DNA of 64,000 bases from Charina bottae (taxonomy: Eukaryota > Chordata > Lepidosauria > Squamata > Charinaidae), in the NCBI GenBank assembly GCA_023362775.1, contig JALMGJ010000008.1, positions 38,242,501-38,306,500 on the forward strand, in the 5' to 3' direction. Positions 20,850 to 32,780 of the stretch are shown piece by piece. Each line of letters opens with the position of its first letter. The first letter of the stretch is position 1. Made by a program: the position numbers and the translations under genes. A model generated the notes under the pieces. The model did no database searches and was not told where the DNA came from. It worked only from the letters and a program-made list of their open reading frames with translations.

Positions 20850-22135
20850 AACTTTCACTGTAGAAGAATGAACTACAAGCCATGAAATGGTATTCCATCT
20901 TTTATTCTGGGGTCTTCCTTGCCTGCTTGTATTGTAAATTTTCTAATAATAACGTTAACTAGACACAGGTGTGATTAAGGCCAGTAGTCTCTCTTAGTAA
21001 AATGGATTACATGAAAGCTGTGAGGGTGGCAAAGATCAGTTTTAATTATGGGCCCATCTGGTAATGACCACACCATACAGAAGATTGCAACATAGAATGA
21101 GGAATAAAGAGTAAAGAGGAAGGACTAACAACTGAACTGAAGGAAAAATGATTCATATGTTGTGTAAAAGAAAGGGAAAGGATGTAACGAGACTGAATGA
21201 ACATGGTCTGATCTGACAGAGTTGGTATGAAATTAAAGGGAAATGAAAGTCTAGACTTGATTACAAAAGAAAGGGCTAAAATGTATGTTCAGAAAGTATG
21301 AATGGGTTTTCTTCTGGGTGCAGGTGAAAGTAGTAATCCATGGTGATAGTTGTCTGTTATGTTCAATGGTGATCATGGAAGAACCAGATGGGAGTTTCGG
21401 GGAAAACTATGCAATATTTTGAAGGAACACAATTCAGTGGGAAATTATCCTGTTGTGTGGACACAGAATTCTTGGTTAATGGAACTTGAGTGATTTTTCT
21501 TCCCGACAATTCAACTTAACTCTGATGTGGATAAGATCTTTAATTATTGATAATTTTTAGAAAATCAAGAGCAAGAACAGTATATCGCTATTTTGAAAGG
21601 GTCATTAATTATCATCATCATCATCATCCTTTTTTCTTTTAAATAAGCCTGGCTTTGATTTCAACAGATGGTGTACCTTAATTAAAGGAGAGAGATCTGC
21701 AGTGGCACAGGGAAGAGGTTTCCCTAGAAACAGTTGTAGAAAGCATAATAAAGCAACAGAGCTGACATTCCAAGTGATGAAAAGAGACATGTAAATATTG
21801 GATCCTTTAAAACTGAATGGGAAAGCAAACTGTGCAGAAACATCAGGCTTACAAAGAACAATAATACTGTAGCTTTGCTGGACCCACATTCCTTCCAAGT
21901 GCCACTGCATTGTGATACCTTCTGGCTGAAGCAAATATTGTTTAAAAATCCGTAGGAGGAAAGGCCCATGCTGATTCAAGATATGACATTGTAAAAATCA
22001 CTGTCAATTTTAAAACTCCATACTACTCGCACTCTGTAACGTAGAAGCTCAAAAATATTTATTGGGACTCAATGTTGGGAAACAAACCATCACTCAAATA
22101 GAGTAATGAATCTGACTTTGCACAGGGAACTAATA
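20850..22135. other. No gene recognised
   Basis: A short ATC run at 21610-21629. The two overlapping minus-strand frames at 21605-21979 show no domain and have AT-biased composition. Confidence 0.4.
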
Positions 22136-22138
22136 ATG

Positions 22139-22216
22139 TATTTATTTATTATTTGGATTTATCCCCGCCCATCTCTACCATGGCAGACTCTGGGCGGCAT
22201 ATATATATATATATAT
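22139..22216 (-). repeat. L2/CR1-type LINE 3' tail and AT microsatellite
   Basis: The minus strand reads GCCCAGAGTCTGCCATGGTA, GAGATGGGCGGGGATAAATC and an (AATA) tail. It is adjoined by an (AT) run at 22198-22216. Confidence 0.7.
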
Positions 22217-22320
22217 TACATGATATATAAAGTATCTACCAAAAACCTAATGACCTGAATAAGTTCAGTTCTCAGAAGATTCAGAAAGACTTCAGAAAGG
22301 GCTTTCTCCTTCTTTTCTCC

Positions 22321-22392
22321 AGATTGATTGATTGATTGGATTGATTGGATTTATTCATTCATTCATCACCACCCAACTCCCTCAATAATTAC
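22321..22392 (-). repeat. L2/CR1-type LINE 3' tail
   Basis: A GATT repeat is followed by TTATTCATTCATTCATCACC and CACCCAACTCCCTC, the minus-strand counterpart of the tail at 14985. Confidence 0.65.
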
Positions 22393-22631
22393 CTAATAAA
22401 GCTGTGCAGGTGACAAGAAAAGATTGAGTGGAGACTTTTAGCAGAAGCTGCATCTTTAAGGCCTGATTGGAATAAAATGTCTGTTGTTACTACAGAGTTT
22501 GGGCAATAAAATTTCTTCTAGGATTGATTTTTCCAGTATGCTTCTGAAGACTCTGTGGCCACCAGAGACTCTGGGATGTGGAGTTCCTAGTGGATGATTG
22601 TTTTTCTAACAATGGAACCTCATAGAAGAGT

Positions 22632-22800
22632 CTGGCTTCACACATCATACTAAGCCATGTTTAACTATGTTTTACTAAAAACCACAATTAGTTATATTCA
22701 TATAACACAGTAAGCCAACCCCCCCATCAAAGTACTGCTTAGCTCAACCAATGTGGCTTATTCCACAAACCATGATTTAGTATGATGTGTGAAGCCAGCC
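22632..22800. repeat. Inverted-repeat element with GGCTTCACACATCATACTAA ends
   Basis: The left arm GGCTTCACACATCATACTAA is repeated inverted at the right (TTAGTATGATGTGTGAAGCC), about 165 bp apart. The interior has AACCACAATTAG. It is the best-preserved member of an old family whose remnants (CCATGGTTT, CACAACATG, AAACCATG) recur at about 2050, 2700, 8320, 23400, 24290, 25650, 33360 and 35240. No flanking duplication is obvious. Confidence 0.65.
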
Positions 22801-25800
22801 AAGGTGTAATGGGAGAAGGCATTAGAGCTACATAAAAGTGTCATTTTTCTACTTGCTTTGGAGTTATTGGTGGTATGGATGATTCAACCTCAGTTATACA
22901 GCCATAGGTATGAAAGCAGAATTAAATCATCCTGAAATGCTTTTCTGGCCATGGCAGGTGAGGTCTGCTGCTTGAATCCAGTCTTTTTTGTTCAGTGGGT
23001 TTCCCCCCACAGGCATGATTTGGCAACAATAAAATGAGAAGTTTTTTCCCCCCACTCTCTCCATAAGCACCTCTACAACTTGTCTAAACAGCTGGTTTTT
23101 ACTCTTTTAGTATAATGCAATTTTGAATAATTACTATAATCCTTTAGAATTTTTTATATAGTCTCGTCTTGCTGCAGATCAACATCTTAATTCTGCTAAA
23201 TAGTACAAGAGAATTATGTAGAGCCCACACAGATGATAAAATTATGCAGATGATAAAATTGGCATTATCATCTCTGCATAATATAAAAAAATCAGAGGCT
23301 GATAAAACATGCAAGTCAGTATATATGGGATAAATCAATATGTATCAGCTTTATGGCATGACATCTATGGTAACTGCTACTATCAAGATTGACTAACAAT
23401 CTATTGGCTGGTTCACACTTCATGTTAAGCTATGGGTTGGCCATGGTAGCCTGTTTCATATAATAAATTATGCCATAAACCATGGATTCCAAATCACAAT
23501 GAAATACATCAGATACTGTGTACTACCAAACAAACCACCTTAGGTAGCAATGTGATGTCTGAACCCAACTGTTCCATTTTCTCTCTCACAAGTAGGATTA
23601 TTTAGAAAATACAGAAGGCTAAAATGGGTGCATACCTTATGCTTTAGCATGTTGTGGGAAATCCAGACTTATCAGCCATTAAATCATAATTTGGTTTGTT
23701 TGATTTTGGCCTAGTATATTCTGTGATACCATACATTGTGGTTTATAAACCATCCTATAGAGCTTAGCATGTATGGGAAAGTCAGGAAATTGTGGTTTAA
23801 GAGTATAAAACACAAGAAAAGCCCCGAGGCTGGATCAGACTAAATCTACCTTATCAGGGTTGTAAGAATCCAGGTCATCATTAGATGGTGGCAAAACCTG
23901 TTATCATCAAGTGGTTGTCTGAATTTGTACAGAAATTCAGATACCCTAGATATGCTAGATCTAGATCAGGCTTCTAGTCCCACATTCTGTTTCCTAGAAT
24001 GACCATCCAAACATCTTCATGGATCAGGAGCTGATAGCCCTCCGCTACTATGCTCCCTAGCAACTGGTTTAACAAACCATGACAAAGCAAAATATGGCTT
24101 AGGGATGCATGGCAACTTCCTCAGTTTCCTTAGGAAATATAACATATTGCCTAAACATTTACCCTTACCGTATATATCTCTAACCCTCTCTGGATCTTCA
24201 ACAGATCTGATCATGGAAAAACAGAAGAACATCTGTTCTACCCCCAGCCCCTTCCTTCATGGAGCTGAAGTTCTGAAGGCAAGCATTGGCTGGGTTCACA
24301 CAGCTCACTTACTCCATGGTGAATCAAAGCACAACTTACTCAATCCACTTTTCTAGGTTTGCATGACACACTGAGCCATATACTAACCATCCAGGCTGAG
24401 TTTCCACAATGCATGAGGCTCTAATCTGGGTAGCTATTTTCTCATTCAGTGTACTCAGCAAATACAGCCAGAGCGGTTGACATATAAAGTTCCCAGCCTG
24501 AACTCTACCTGCAAAGGAGTCTTCCGCCTACAACGTCTCCTCATTTTGGGCTGAGATGAAGGTGACTTCATCAAGCCCTTTGACAGATGCATCCCATTTA
24601 GCTTCAGCTGCATTCCAGGCGTCTCTTCCCTACAGAGTGAAACTGTGATGAGACCAGCTGTCACTGAGGTTTAACTAGAAAGGAAATTGCAGCAGGTGTT
24701 GCATATTGGGGGTGGGGAGGACAAATGGAACACTGGGCCACCTGTGTTCATTCAATTGCTGACATAGCTGTCTGCATCGTGCACTTGCATAGAGAGTCAT
24801 CAGAGTAGGAGGGGTGGGGGCAGCTTCTAAGAAGAAACTTGGTGACCAGCACTCTGTCTGAAAGAATGTAGCTCAGCAGCCAGAGCTAAGGATTTGCAAG
24901 CTCTTGACCCTGGCTGGGACTATACAAACAAGAGATTTCTCCTACACATAGCAAGCCAGATGTTGGAGCAGGAACTGTTTTGTTATCCTTTTTTTCCAAG
25001 ATCCAGAAGAACATCTTTGTTCTGGCAGATGGTTGCAGGTGATGGTGCCTATATTTATAGTGTGAAAATATTTGTTGATTTCGGCATGTCTAGCCATTGG
25101 AGGAAACCTAAAAATTCCCCTTCACTTTCTTTCCCACCACCACTACCCCCTGCATATACTATATATGTGCAGGACACATTCAACCCACTGTTTTTAAGTG
25201 ATGACTAGAATAGTATCAGAAACTGAATCACCACCGTGGGTTTTGAACCCTTTGGGTGACTGATCATCATGGTGACCTTGGCTAATCTAGAAGAAACAGA
25301 GAGAGCTGGTTCATACTTGAGAGCTAAAGACTAGAACATCCTGGAAGAAGAAAATGGCAGACTACTTTGTTACCAAAACAACTGCATGGGTGTCTCCATG
25401 AAATCACCAGGAATCAAGTTTGACTCAATGGATTTGCTACTTAAGAGGCAACAGATAACTAATTTTTGGCCAATGCCAGAAAAATGCTGTCATCAATATT
25501 TCTTTGGAAGGATTCATCATGCTTCTTTTATACACATTAACACTGTGAGATAAACCACTCAATCTCTTCATTTTTGCTAGAATTCCCTCCTCTTGACACG
25601 CATATCTACACTGCTATCAGTTCTCTCTACACCTACTAACATAGGCTCGGACTTGGTTCACATAATATGTTACAACATTGTAGGTTTGGCTTTGTGTGTA
25701 AATCTGACTTACTCTAGAAACCATGATTAAACAAAACATTGCTTAGCACAGTGAATTAACCAAATCATATTTCTGTGTTTGTGAAACACATTGAACCACA

Positions 25801-26325
25801 AACTAGCCAACTGTATTTTAACCTAGCATGTCATGTGAATCCAGTCCATGTTGTTAGGCAATAGTTCATTGTGTCATATACACCCAGAAAACTGGGTTAT
25901 TGGGATAAACCAGGCTTCAGTTAACTATGGATAAGCATCTTACGCAAACAGAGCCTTTGATGAAGTGGTTGCAAATTCTAGGTTGAAAGAAAGTCCCTGG
26001 AGCAAGATTATTTCTGTTCAAAGTGTTTGGAATCTGTAAAACTTTTGTTTTAATGTACCTGGACGTTCCCTCCCTTTCTTTTCTGTGATTGGTGTCTTCT
26101 TACTTTTCTTTAATGATTTGTTCACCATTTAAGATGATCCTAGGAATCCCTAAGACTTTCTGTTGCTTTTGCTGCAAAGGCTAACATGGCTATCCATTTC
26201 AGGAAAAAATAAACCAATTGCTCCCAAAAAATTTCTCAGGAGTTGAAATGCAGAGATAAATAGATGGTTTCTCCGTGTGTTTGAGATAGCTCTTCCCTTT
26301 GTCATCTTGATAATGCATGTTGATG
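22801..26325. other. Long stretch, old repeat remnants only
   Basis: Contains several decayed copies of the GGTTCACAC...AAACCATG inverted-repeat family (23400-23560, 23640-23800, 24285-24420, 25650-25900). A very diverged SINE-like body lies at about 25290-25440 (AATGGCAGACTACTTTG... AAATCACCAGGAATCAAG). The frames at 24455-24664 and 24894-25208 match nothing I know. Confidence 0.4.
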
Positions 26326-26333
26326 GTCTAAGC

Positions 26334-26598
26334 CAGAGCTTTCCAAACTTTTCATGTTGGTGACACACTTTTTAGACATGCATCATTTCACGACACACTC
26401 TTACAGCAGGGCACAAGGCAGGCACTAGGACCTGCGCGGAATCACAGCAGGTTTGGAGGCAGCCAGGCACAAGGCAGGCACTAGGACCTGCGCGGAATCC
26501 TGGCAGGGCTCGGAGGCAGCAGCAGCAGCAGCTGTGACACACCCAGACACTGCAGCTGACACACTAATGTGTCCCGACACACAGTTTGGAAAGCTCTG
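26334..26598. mobile_element. hAT MITE, CTTTCCAAA family
   Basis: Starts CAGAGCTTTCCAAACTTTTC and ends CAGTTTGGAAAGCTCTG, with the perfect octamer GTCTAAGC at 26326-26333 and 26599-26606. The interior matches the copy at 17799, with two GGGCACAAGGCAGGCACTAG-like units and a CAG run. Confidence 0.94.
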
Positions 26599-26606
26599 GT
26601 CTAAGC

Positions 26607-27060
26607 ATTGGGTTGAAGGCCACACATTAAGCAGATCTGTTAGGCCTCAGCAGGAGTTGGGCTTTCAATTGCCAGGCCCAAAGTCCCCAGACAAGACTGA
26701 GCAGAGAGGAAGCAGATTAAGGTCTGAATGGCCTCAAAAGAGAAATAGAAACATGTTTGAAACGAGATAAAAAGACAAGACACTGGAAATCCGAGTCTGT
26801 GAGTGGCAAGAGCAGATTGGACTAACAGGCCAAATCAGGGGCCAGGACACAGTAGATTTAGATAAATTATAGGGCCACCTGAGAATTCCAGACACCTAGC
26901 CCTGCTAGCTCAACAGTTACAATGAAATCCTATATATGCCTCCCTGGAAGGAAGTCCCATAACTCTCATGAAAGAAGATGATTACAGCCAGGGATGCAGA
27001 AAAGGCAGAAGACCAATTATGCATAGAAAAGGCACCAAGGCCTGGAAGGGACATTTGCAG
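26607..27060. other. No gene recognised
   Basis: No domain, repeat terminus or microsatellite seen. Confidence 0.4.
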
Positions 27061-27101
27061 GTGGGACGGGTGCCAAAAAGGTCAAGATGGTGCCCGTGGC
27101 T

Positions 27102-28663
27102 AGATGATCATCTGTCTCACATAGTTGTATCTCAAATTCCGATTTGGTTTGTTCAAATTCAAGGTCTTTCTTATCTAGTTTAAATTTCTCTACGAGCTGC
27201 ATATATGAAAGCCATTGAAAACTGTATCCCTCTGATACCAATTCTTCTATTGATTTAATTATATATTGTCCTTGTTCTTTCTTTAAAAAGTCTTTGTAGG
27301 TTAACCATTTATCTTTATTTCTTACTTCTGTTCTGTAAAATGCTTCTTGTGTAGAAATCCATAAGGGTCTTTTATGACATAAGATTAATTTATATTTATT
27401 CCAGATTCTTAACAAGGATCTTCTAATATAATGGTTTTTAAAGTCCACATTAACTTTAACTTTATCGTACCACAAATATCCATGCCATCCATATCTTAAT
27501 TCATGTCCTTCCAAATTCAATAATTTTTCATTTTTCAAAACTATCCATTCTTTAATCCAAACCAAGCAACAAGCAGCATAATATAATTTCAAATCCGGTA
27601 GACCTAGTCCTCCTCTTTCTTTAGAGTCTTGCAAGACTTTATATTTTACTCTTGGTTTTTTCCCTTGCCAAATAAACTTAGAAATATCTCGCTGCCATTG
27701 TTTAAAAGGTTCTTCTGATGCCAATATAGGTAGTGTTTGAAAAAGATATAAAATTCTTGGCAAAACATTCATTTTAATTGCTGAAATTCTACCTAATAAT
27801 GATAATTGCAGTTTTTCCCAATGTTCCAAATCTTTTTTAATATCCATCCAAAGTGGAATATAATTATTCTTAAACAGCTTAACATTTTTAGTTGTTAAAT
27901 ATACTCCCAAATATTTTACTTTTTCTTCCATTGAATATCCTGTTATTTCTTTCAATTTCTCTTGTTGGTGGTAATCCATATTTTTGGTCAAAACTTTTGT
28001 CTTCTATAAATTCACTTTGAACCCTGCTAGCGACCCAAAGTCTTTTAGTTTCTGTATTAATATTTCAATTCCTTCTATTGGATTCTCCAAAGTAATGACT
28101 AGGTCGTCAGCAAATGCTCTTAGTTTATAAACTTCTTTTTTAACTTTAATACCATGGATACCATCATCTTGTCTAATATCTCTAAGTAAAACCTCTAATA
28201 CCAATATAAACAAAAGTGGAGATAATGGACAACCTTGTCTAGTACCTTTTTGTATTTCACATGGCTTACTAAATTCACCATTAACAATTATTTTGGCAAA
28301 TTGTGGAGTATATATTGATTTAATCCATTTTATAAAATTTCCTCCAAAATTCATATTTTCCAAAACTTTGAACATAAAAGGCCAATTTAAGTTGTCAAAG
28401 GCTTTTTCAGCATCAATAAATATCAAGGCAGCTTGTTTATCATAGTGTTGATCCAAATATTCAATTACGTCTACTATGTTTCGGACATTGTCATGAATTT
28501 GCCTCTTGGGTAGAAAACCAGCTTGGTCTTGATGAATAAAATCCTTAAGTATATTCTTCATTCTTTCTGCTAATATCGTTGTAAATATCTTATAGTCATT
28601 ATTCAATAAAGATATTGATCTGTAATTTTTAGTTAATGTTAAATCCTGTTGTTCTTTGGGTAT
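27102..28663 (-). pseudogene. L1 ORF2 central part (reverse transcriptase), inverted segment
   Basis: The minus strand encodes the L1 RT from the finger region onward. It opens IPKEQQDLTLTKNYR, then NNDYKIFTTILAERM, QAGFLPKRQIHDNVRN, FIDAEKAFDNLNW (first catalytic Asp), KGTRQGCPLSPLLF and AFADDLV (the FADD catalytic pair) at about 28120. The thumb and connection region follow, including SLLGRISAIKMNVLPRILYLFQ and ERGGLGLPDLKLY. A TAG at 28004-28006 interrupts the frame just after FKVNL. The frame otherwise continues to the inversion boundary at 27102. ORF1 and the endonuclease were never copied here. Confidence 0.95.
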
Positions 28664-29335
28664 CTAATTGCAAAAATGTATAAATTATTGTTAAAAGGTG
28701 AAATGGTAGAGGAACAAGTTAAAGACTGTATGATTAAATGGGCTAAAAATATTGGCCATAATATTCAAATGCAACAATGGGAAGATATGTGGACCAAAGG
28801 GTTAAAATTTACTTTGTGTTATAATTTAAAAGAAAACTTTTATAAGATGATGTACAGATGGTATATGACCCCACAAAAACTTTCTAAAATGTATGGAAAT
28901 GTTTCCAACTTATGTTGGAAATGTAAAAAAAAAGAGGGGTCTTTTTACCATATGTGGTGGACATGTGAGACTGCAAAGAAATTTTGGACTCAAATACATG
29001 CATTGATGCAAAATATATTACAAATTCGAGTTCCATTTAAACCGGAATTTTTCTTACTGGGAATAATTGATGGACAACCTGGGAAGCAATTTACAAGGAT
29101 TATGCAATACATGATTACAGCAGCAAGACTTATTTTTGCACAAAATTGGAAAAACCAGATATCGCCTACGATACAAGATTGGATATTAAAATTGATGGAT
29201 ATGGCAGAGAATGATAAACTGACATCTTTATTAAAAGAAAATCCAAATAATTATTTCCTTAAAGAGTGGAAACCATTAACTGACTATTTACAAGATGCGG
29301 GAGGGGCAAAGCTTATATGGGGATTTGAAGATTAA
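28661..29335 (+). pseudogene. L1 ORF2 C-terminal part, sense segment
   Basis: The frame begins at the inversion joint with LIAKMYKLLLKGEM. It contains the L1 C-terminal Cys-rich motif CWKCKKKEGSFYHMWWTC (C-x2-C...H...C), known to be needed for L1 activity. It runs uninterrupted to a stop at 29333-29335 after KLIWGFED. This is the natural ORF2 end. The open frame extends upstream of 28661 only by chance into the inverted segment. As it stands the piece cannot be translated from an L1 start. Confidence 0.93.
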
Positions 29336-29607
29336 AATATATATATATTGATGTAATAGACAAGAAATATTCTTTAATATTATATATAGACCTAGCATGT
29401 AAGATAAAATTTTTAAAATACCATGACCAGATACAAATCGGAAGTTGACCAAATTCTATGTTTCAGCTTTATCTTTTTTTCTTTTTTCCTTTACTACACT
29501 TTTTTATCTTTTCTTTTTTCTTGATTTGTATTTCCATTTTCTTTTCTGTTTCAAACTTTTATCTATGTAAAATTAAAATCTAATAAAATTTGTCAAAAAA
29601 AAAAAAA
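29336..29607 (+). repeat. L1 3' UTR and poly(A) tail
   Basis: A short T-rich 3' UTR with TTTTTCTTTTTTCC-type tracts ends with AATAAAAT at 29582-29589 and an A run to 29609. The duplicated target sequence starts within or right after the tail. Confidence 0.9.
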
Positions 29608-29672
29608 AAGATGGTGCCCGTGGCTGTGCAACTGAACCTGCCATCTTGACTTTTTTGAGCACCCCCCCCCCA

Positions 29673-30783
29673 ACTCCCTTGAGGTCTGCCTACTGGGTGA
29701 TCAATTCAAAATATATTCCCCCCTCCCAATTTGACATACCCAATCTGCTAAAGGCTGTGTGGCCACCAAAAGAAAAGCAGAGAAGAAAACATCTCAATTT
29801 CCTTGTGAGAAAGGTGCGTTAGCTAGTCCTGACTGAATGACCACTTCCTATTTTGCAGTTTGTCTGGTACATTTTAGGACTGGGGGGCAGAAGGATGTTT
29901 AGAGCACACTCCCCCATCTTCTAAGGGCAAATGCAATGCCTCCTAAAGCATTTTATTTTGACAATATTTACTAGTGGAAGTATTTCCGCTTAATAGTATG
30001 CCACCTCTTCCAGCTTAATATGGAATAAAGTTCTTTTCCAGGCCTTTCTGGTAACTGACAATTAAAAGCTTTCAATTTTAATCCCTGATTGCGATGAGTA
30101 CTAAAATCACAGAAAGGGATAACATTGTCAGAACTTTAGCTGCTCTTGTAAGTAACCTTGGGCAACAGGCAAAGATGTACGTTCTTGTCAGGTGCCTCCT
30201 GCCTGAGCTGTAAATGCTGTTCTTTTAATACTCCACCAACGCAACCAAAAAGAACAGCAGCAATTTAATATCTTAATTAAAGATATTAAATATTAGATAT
30301 TAATTTAATATCTGCTCCAGGAAGAAAAGGAGTTAGAGAGGGCCTGTTTGCTCCATTGTGCAATAGGACAGGTTCAGTCATTTCCAAATCCCATTTAATC
30401 GAGATTGAAAATGTAGAGAAGAACACAAATATCCCACCCCCTCAACCCCAAACCATGCCAAGGTTGAATGGGGCGGGGGAGGGGGAATTGCATTTGTTTT
30501 CTTAAACACAAACAGAACTAGCAGCATGGTGATACATGATTGGGGAGGCTCTCTTTGGGGGCCATGTTCATAGTCCTGTAGACTTTGTTCCTCAACAAAC
30601 AAAGACCACAGAATCAAGGGGCAGAGGGAAAATGCCTGGGATGACTAGGCTGGCGAGCATGCAAGACTGCAAAACAGAAGGGGAAGAAATAGCATGCATT
30701 AGTATGGTGGGGTGGGCCAGCATGCAGGGTCATGTATCTAAAGAGACAGAAGTATGGTGGGCCAGTGAAGGATGTTGAGGTGG
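29673..30783. other. No gene; AT hairpin
   Basis: A short AT-rich palindrome lies at about 30249-30310 (TTTAATATCTTAATTAAAGA and its repeats). No coding feature is recognised. Confidence 0.4.
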
Positions 30784-30791
30784 GCCAGTGT

Positions 30792-31193
30792 CAGGGTTAT
30801 CATATCTGGGCTTTAAAAAACCAGATGATCACTAGATTTTGTTTTGTTGTTTATTCGTTCAGTCGCTTCCAACACTTCATGACTTCATGGACCAGCCCAC
30901 GCCAGAGCTTCCTGTCGGCCGTCGCCATCCCCAGCTCCCCTAAGGTCGAGTCCGTCACCTCCAGAATATCATCCATCCATCTTGCCCTTGGTTGGCCCCT
31001 CTTCCTTTTGCCTTCCACTTTCCCTAGCATCAGCTTCTTCTCCAGGGTATCCTGTCTTCTCATTATGTGGCCAAAGGACTTCAGTTTTGCCTTTAATATC
31101 ATTCCCTCAAGTGGTAGCAATATGGAAAGCCCTAAGTCTTTAATGCCATCTAGGGGTCAGTTTGACTTTTGCAGCCTAGATCTAGTAGCCCTG
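30792..31193. mobile_element. MITE with CAGGGYTAYCAKATCTGGGCT ends, split by Bov-B
   Basis: Starts CAGGGTTATCATATCTGGGC and ends AGCCTAGATCTAGTAGCCCTG, which are imperfect inverted repeats. Flanking octamers GCCAGTGT and CCTAGTGT agree at 6 of 8 positions. A Bov-B fragment occupies about 30838-31128. A half-copy of the same MITE lies at about 31630-31722 (GCAGCCCAGATCTGGTAGCC). Confidence 0.65.
30838..31122 (-). mobile_element. Bov-B/RTE LINE 3' end, second subfamily
   Basis: The minus-strand frame 31120-30851 encodes MILKAKLKSFGHIMRRQDTL, then GKVEGKRKRGQPRARWMDDI and DRKLWRGLVHEVMKCWKRLN with a stop. This is homologous to the tails at 1566 and 54456 but consistently different (ARWMDDILEVTDSTLGEL instead of MRWLDSITDVMNMNLSKL). 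The copy at 62941-63352 belongs to the same second subfamily. Confidence 0.88.
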
Positions 31194-32350
31194 CCTAGTG
31201 TACATGGTTCCATCTCCAGAATATACAAAGAGGATCAGCATTACTCTGAATTTGGGGGAGAAGGAAGGGTTCTCACCTGCAACCCATGGCTTAAAGAGCC
31301 CACTTCAGCCATTTCTACTGAAAATTGTTGGCATAAGTTCCTTAAATAAACTTAATATGGTTTTTTTTATAAAAAAAAACACCAAACAAGTCAAACTTTC
31401 AGAACTTCCTCTCAAACCCAGAAGAAAAGTCACATGTATGTGACTACTTCTTCCCCCACTAAATCATTGCCCCATCTGCTGTAGCCCTCACCCCAACATC
31501 TAAGGAACAGTGTTCAATCACCAGAAGTTTCCTCCTTCCGACCCAGCACTTGACACATCAATTTCAAAGGTAAGCATCACAAATATATTCTTAGTAAAAG
31601 CGGGCAATTAGATTTGGGATGCAAATACTTAGTTTGCCACTAGATGCCAACAAAGCTGTTGACTTTTCATACCTTTTGACTGGTATCTAGTGGTTTTCTG
31701 GATTTTTGCAGCCCAGATCTGGTAGCCCTTGATAAAATAAGGATGAGTTCTTACATTCTGAAAAGTATAGCATTAACACCCACATTGAATTAATTATCGT
31801 GATGAAATCATGTGATTGACTGACTTGATTATGATGGATTGCAGCCAGATTCAATTCTACCTCTTCAACATCATTTTGGCAATGACACAGTAAAAACTGA
31901 GCATGAGGTTAAATCACAGCATAAACATTTCACCAGTGCTGGGCCTGAGTCACCAAAATAACAGCACTGAATCTGATGTCCTGAATATGAGATGATCCAG
32001 TTCCATGGGCACTTAAATGTGGTTTTGCATTTCAAATAATGCATCTTTTCATCTTGCAAAATCCAGATGTTATTGTTCATTGAGGCAAGTCTCTTCAAGA
32101 CAAATTGAGATTGGTTTAAGTCAAACAATCCATTATGAACAGAATTTTCCATCTTCTTTATACTCTAAAGCACGAGGCTTACCTCTGGCAAGTTGGAGCT
32201 TAGCACACATTTTTTGGTTCTAGGATTCTTGTTGTACACCCCCTCCTATTTGCCCTTTATTGTTTGATTTTATACACACAATACAAACGCCTTACTATAA
32301 AACAATGGGACTCTGTGTTGGGCAAAGAAAATGAAGAAATCTGTTGTTAC
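31194..32350. other. No gene; MITE remnant
   Basis: Apart from the half MITE near 31630-31722 nothing is recognised. Confidence 0.4.
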
Positions 32351-32354
32351 AGTT

Positions 32355-32780
32355 ACGAGGGTTTTTTTAATGTTCCATAGAGTCAGACGGGACCTCGGAG
32401 ATCATCACATCCAAGACCCTGCACACTACAAGATGCACCACCCCATCCCCTCTTGATGATTATCCAGCCTCTGTTTGAAACCTCCAGCAAAGGGGAAGAA
32501 ACCACTCCATGAGGTAACCTATTCCACTGATTGACAGCGCTTATTGTCAAGAAGTTCTTCCTCATGTCCAATCTATATCTACATCCCTGAAGTTTCATCC
32601 TATTAGTTCTAGTCTTACTCTCTGGAGCAAGTGAGAATAAGTCTAAACCCTCTACAATGTGACAGACCTTCATATACAGTAGTTGAAAATAAGTATCATG
32701 CCCCCTCTCAACCTTCTCTTCTGCAAGTTAAACATATCTAGGTCTTTTAACCATTCCTCATAGGACTTGGTATTCCTTTA
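32355..32780 (-). mobile_element. CR1 LINE 3' end
   Basis: The minus-strand frame 32673-32383 contains CRYRLDMRKNFLTISAVNQW followed by NRLPHGVVSSPLLEVSNR. This matches the CR1 ORF2 C-terminus (FRLDIRKNFF..VVKHWNRLPREVVESPSLEVFK). The downstream part (toward 32355) is the CR1 3' region, complementary to ATAGAGTCAGACGGGACCTC. The copy is 5' truncated near 32780. Confidence 0.85.

Larger units (their letters stand above)
27102..29607 (+). mobile_element. L1 LINE, 5' truncated and 5' inverted (twin priming)
   Basis: The 3' half (about 28661-29607) runs on the plus strand and ends in an AATAAAAT signal and poly(A). The upstream part (27102-about 28663) is inverted. An 18-bp duplication AAGATGGTGCCCGTGGCT flanks the whole (27084-27101 and 29608-29625). 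The inverted block ends in codons for ETDDHL, and the sense block begins LIAKMYKLLL. In L1 order these are contiguous, sharing only CTA at the joint. This is the classic product of twin-primed reverse transcription. Only one in-frame stop interrupts about 1.5 kb of the inverted ORF2, so the insertion is fairly young. Confidence 0.96.
27062..29672. mobile_element. MITE-like inverted-repeat element split by the L1
   Basis: Outside the L1, the left flank reads GGTGCCAAAAAGGTCAAGAT (about 27069) and the right flank reads CCATCTTGACTTTTTTGAGC (about 29641). These are inverted repeats, so the L1 landed inside a small palindromic element. A related unbroken copy lies at 50901-51037 (GTCAAAAAAGTCAAG.../TGACTTTTTTGAC). 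Confidence 0.65.

Noticed and set aside
24455..24664. Minus-strand segment with an acceptor-like CTGTAG and donor-like CAG|GTAGAG
   Set aside because: Such pairs occur by chance; neither frame resembles a known protein, so no exon is claimed.
27017..27115. Continuation of the L1 frame left of 27102
   Set aside because: The frame runs past the target-site duplication into flanking DNA by chance; L1 homology stops at the duplication.
30732..31349. 205-codon plus-strand frame
   Set aside because: It runs antisense through a Bov-B fragment whose coding strand is minus.
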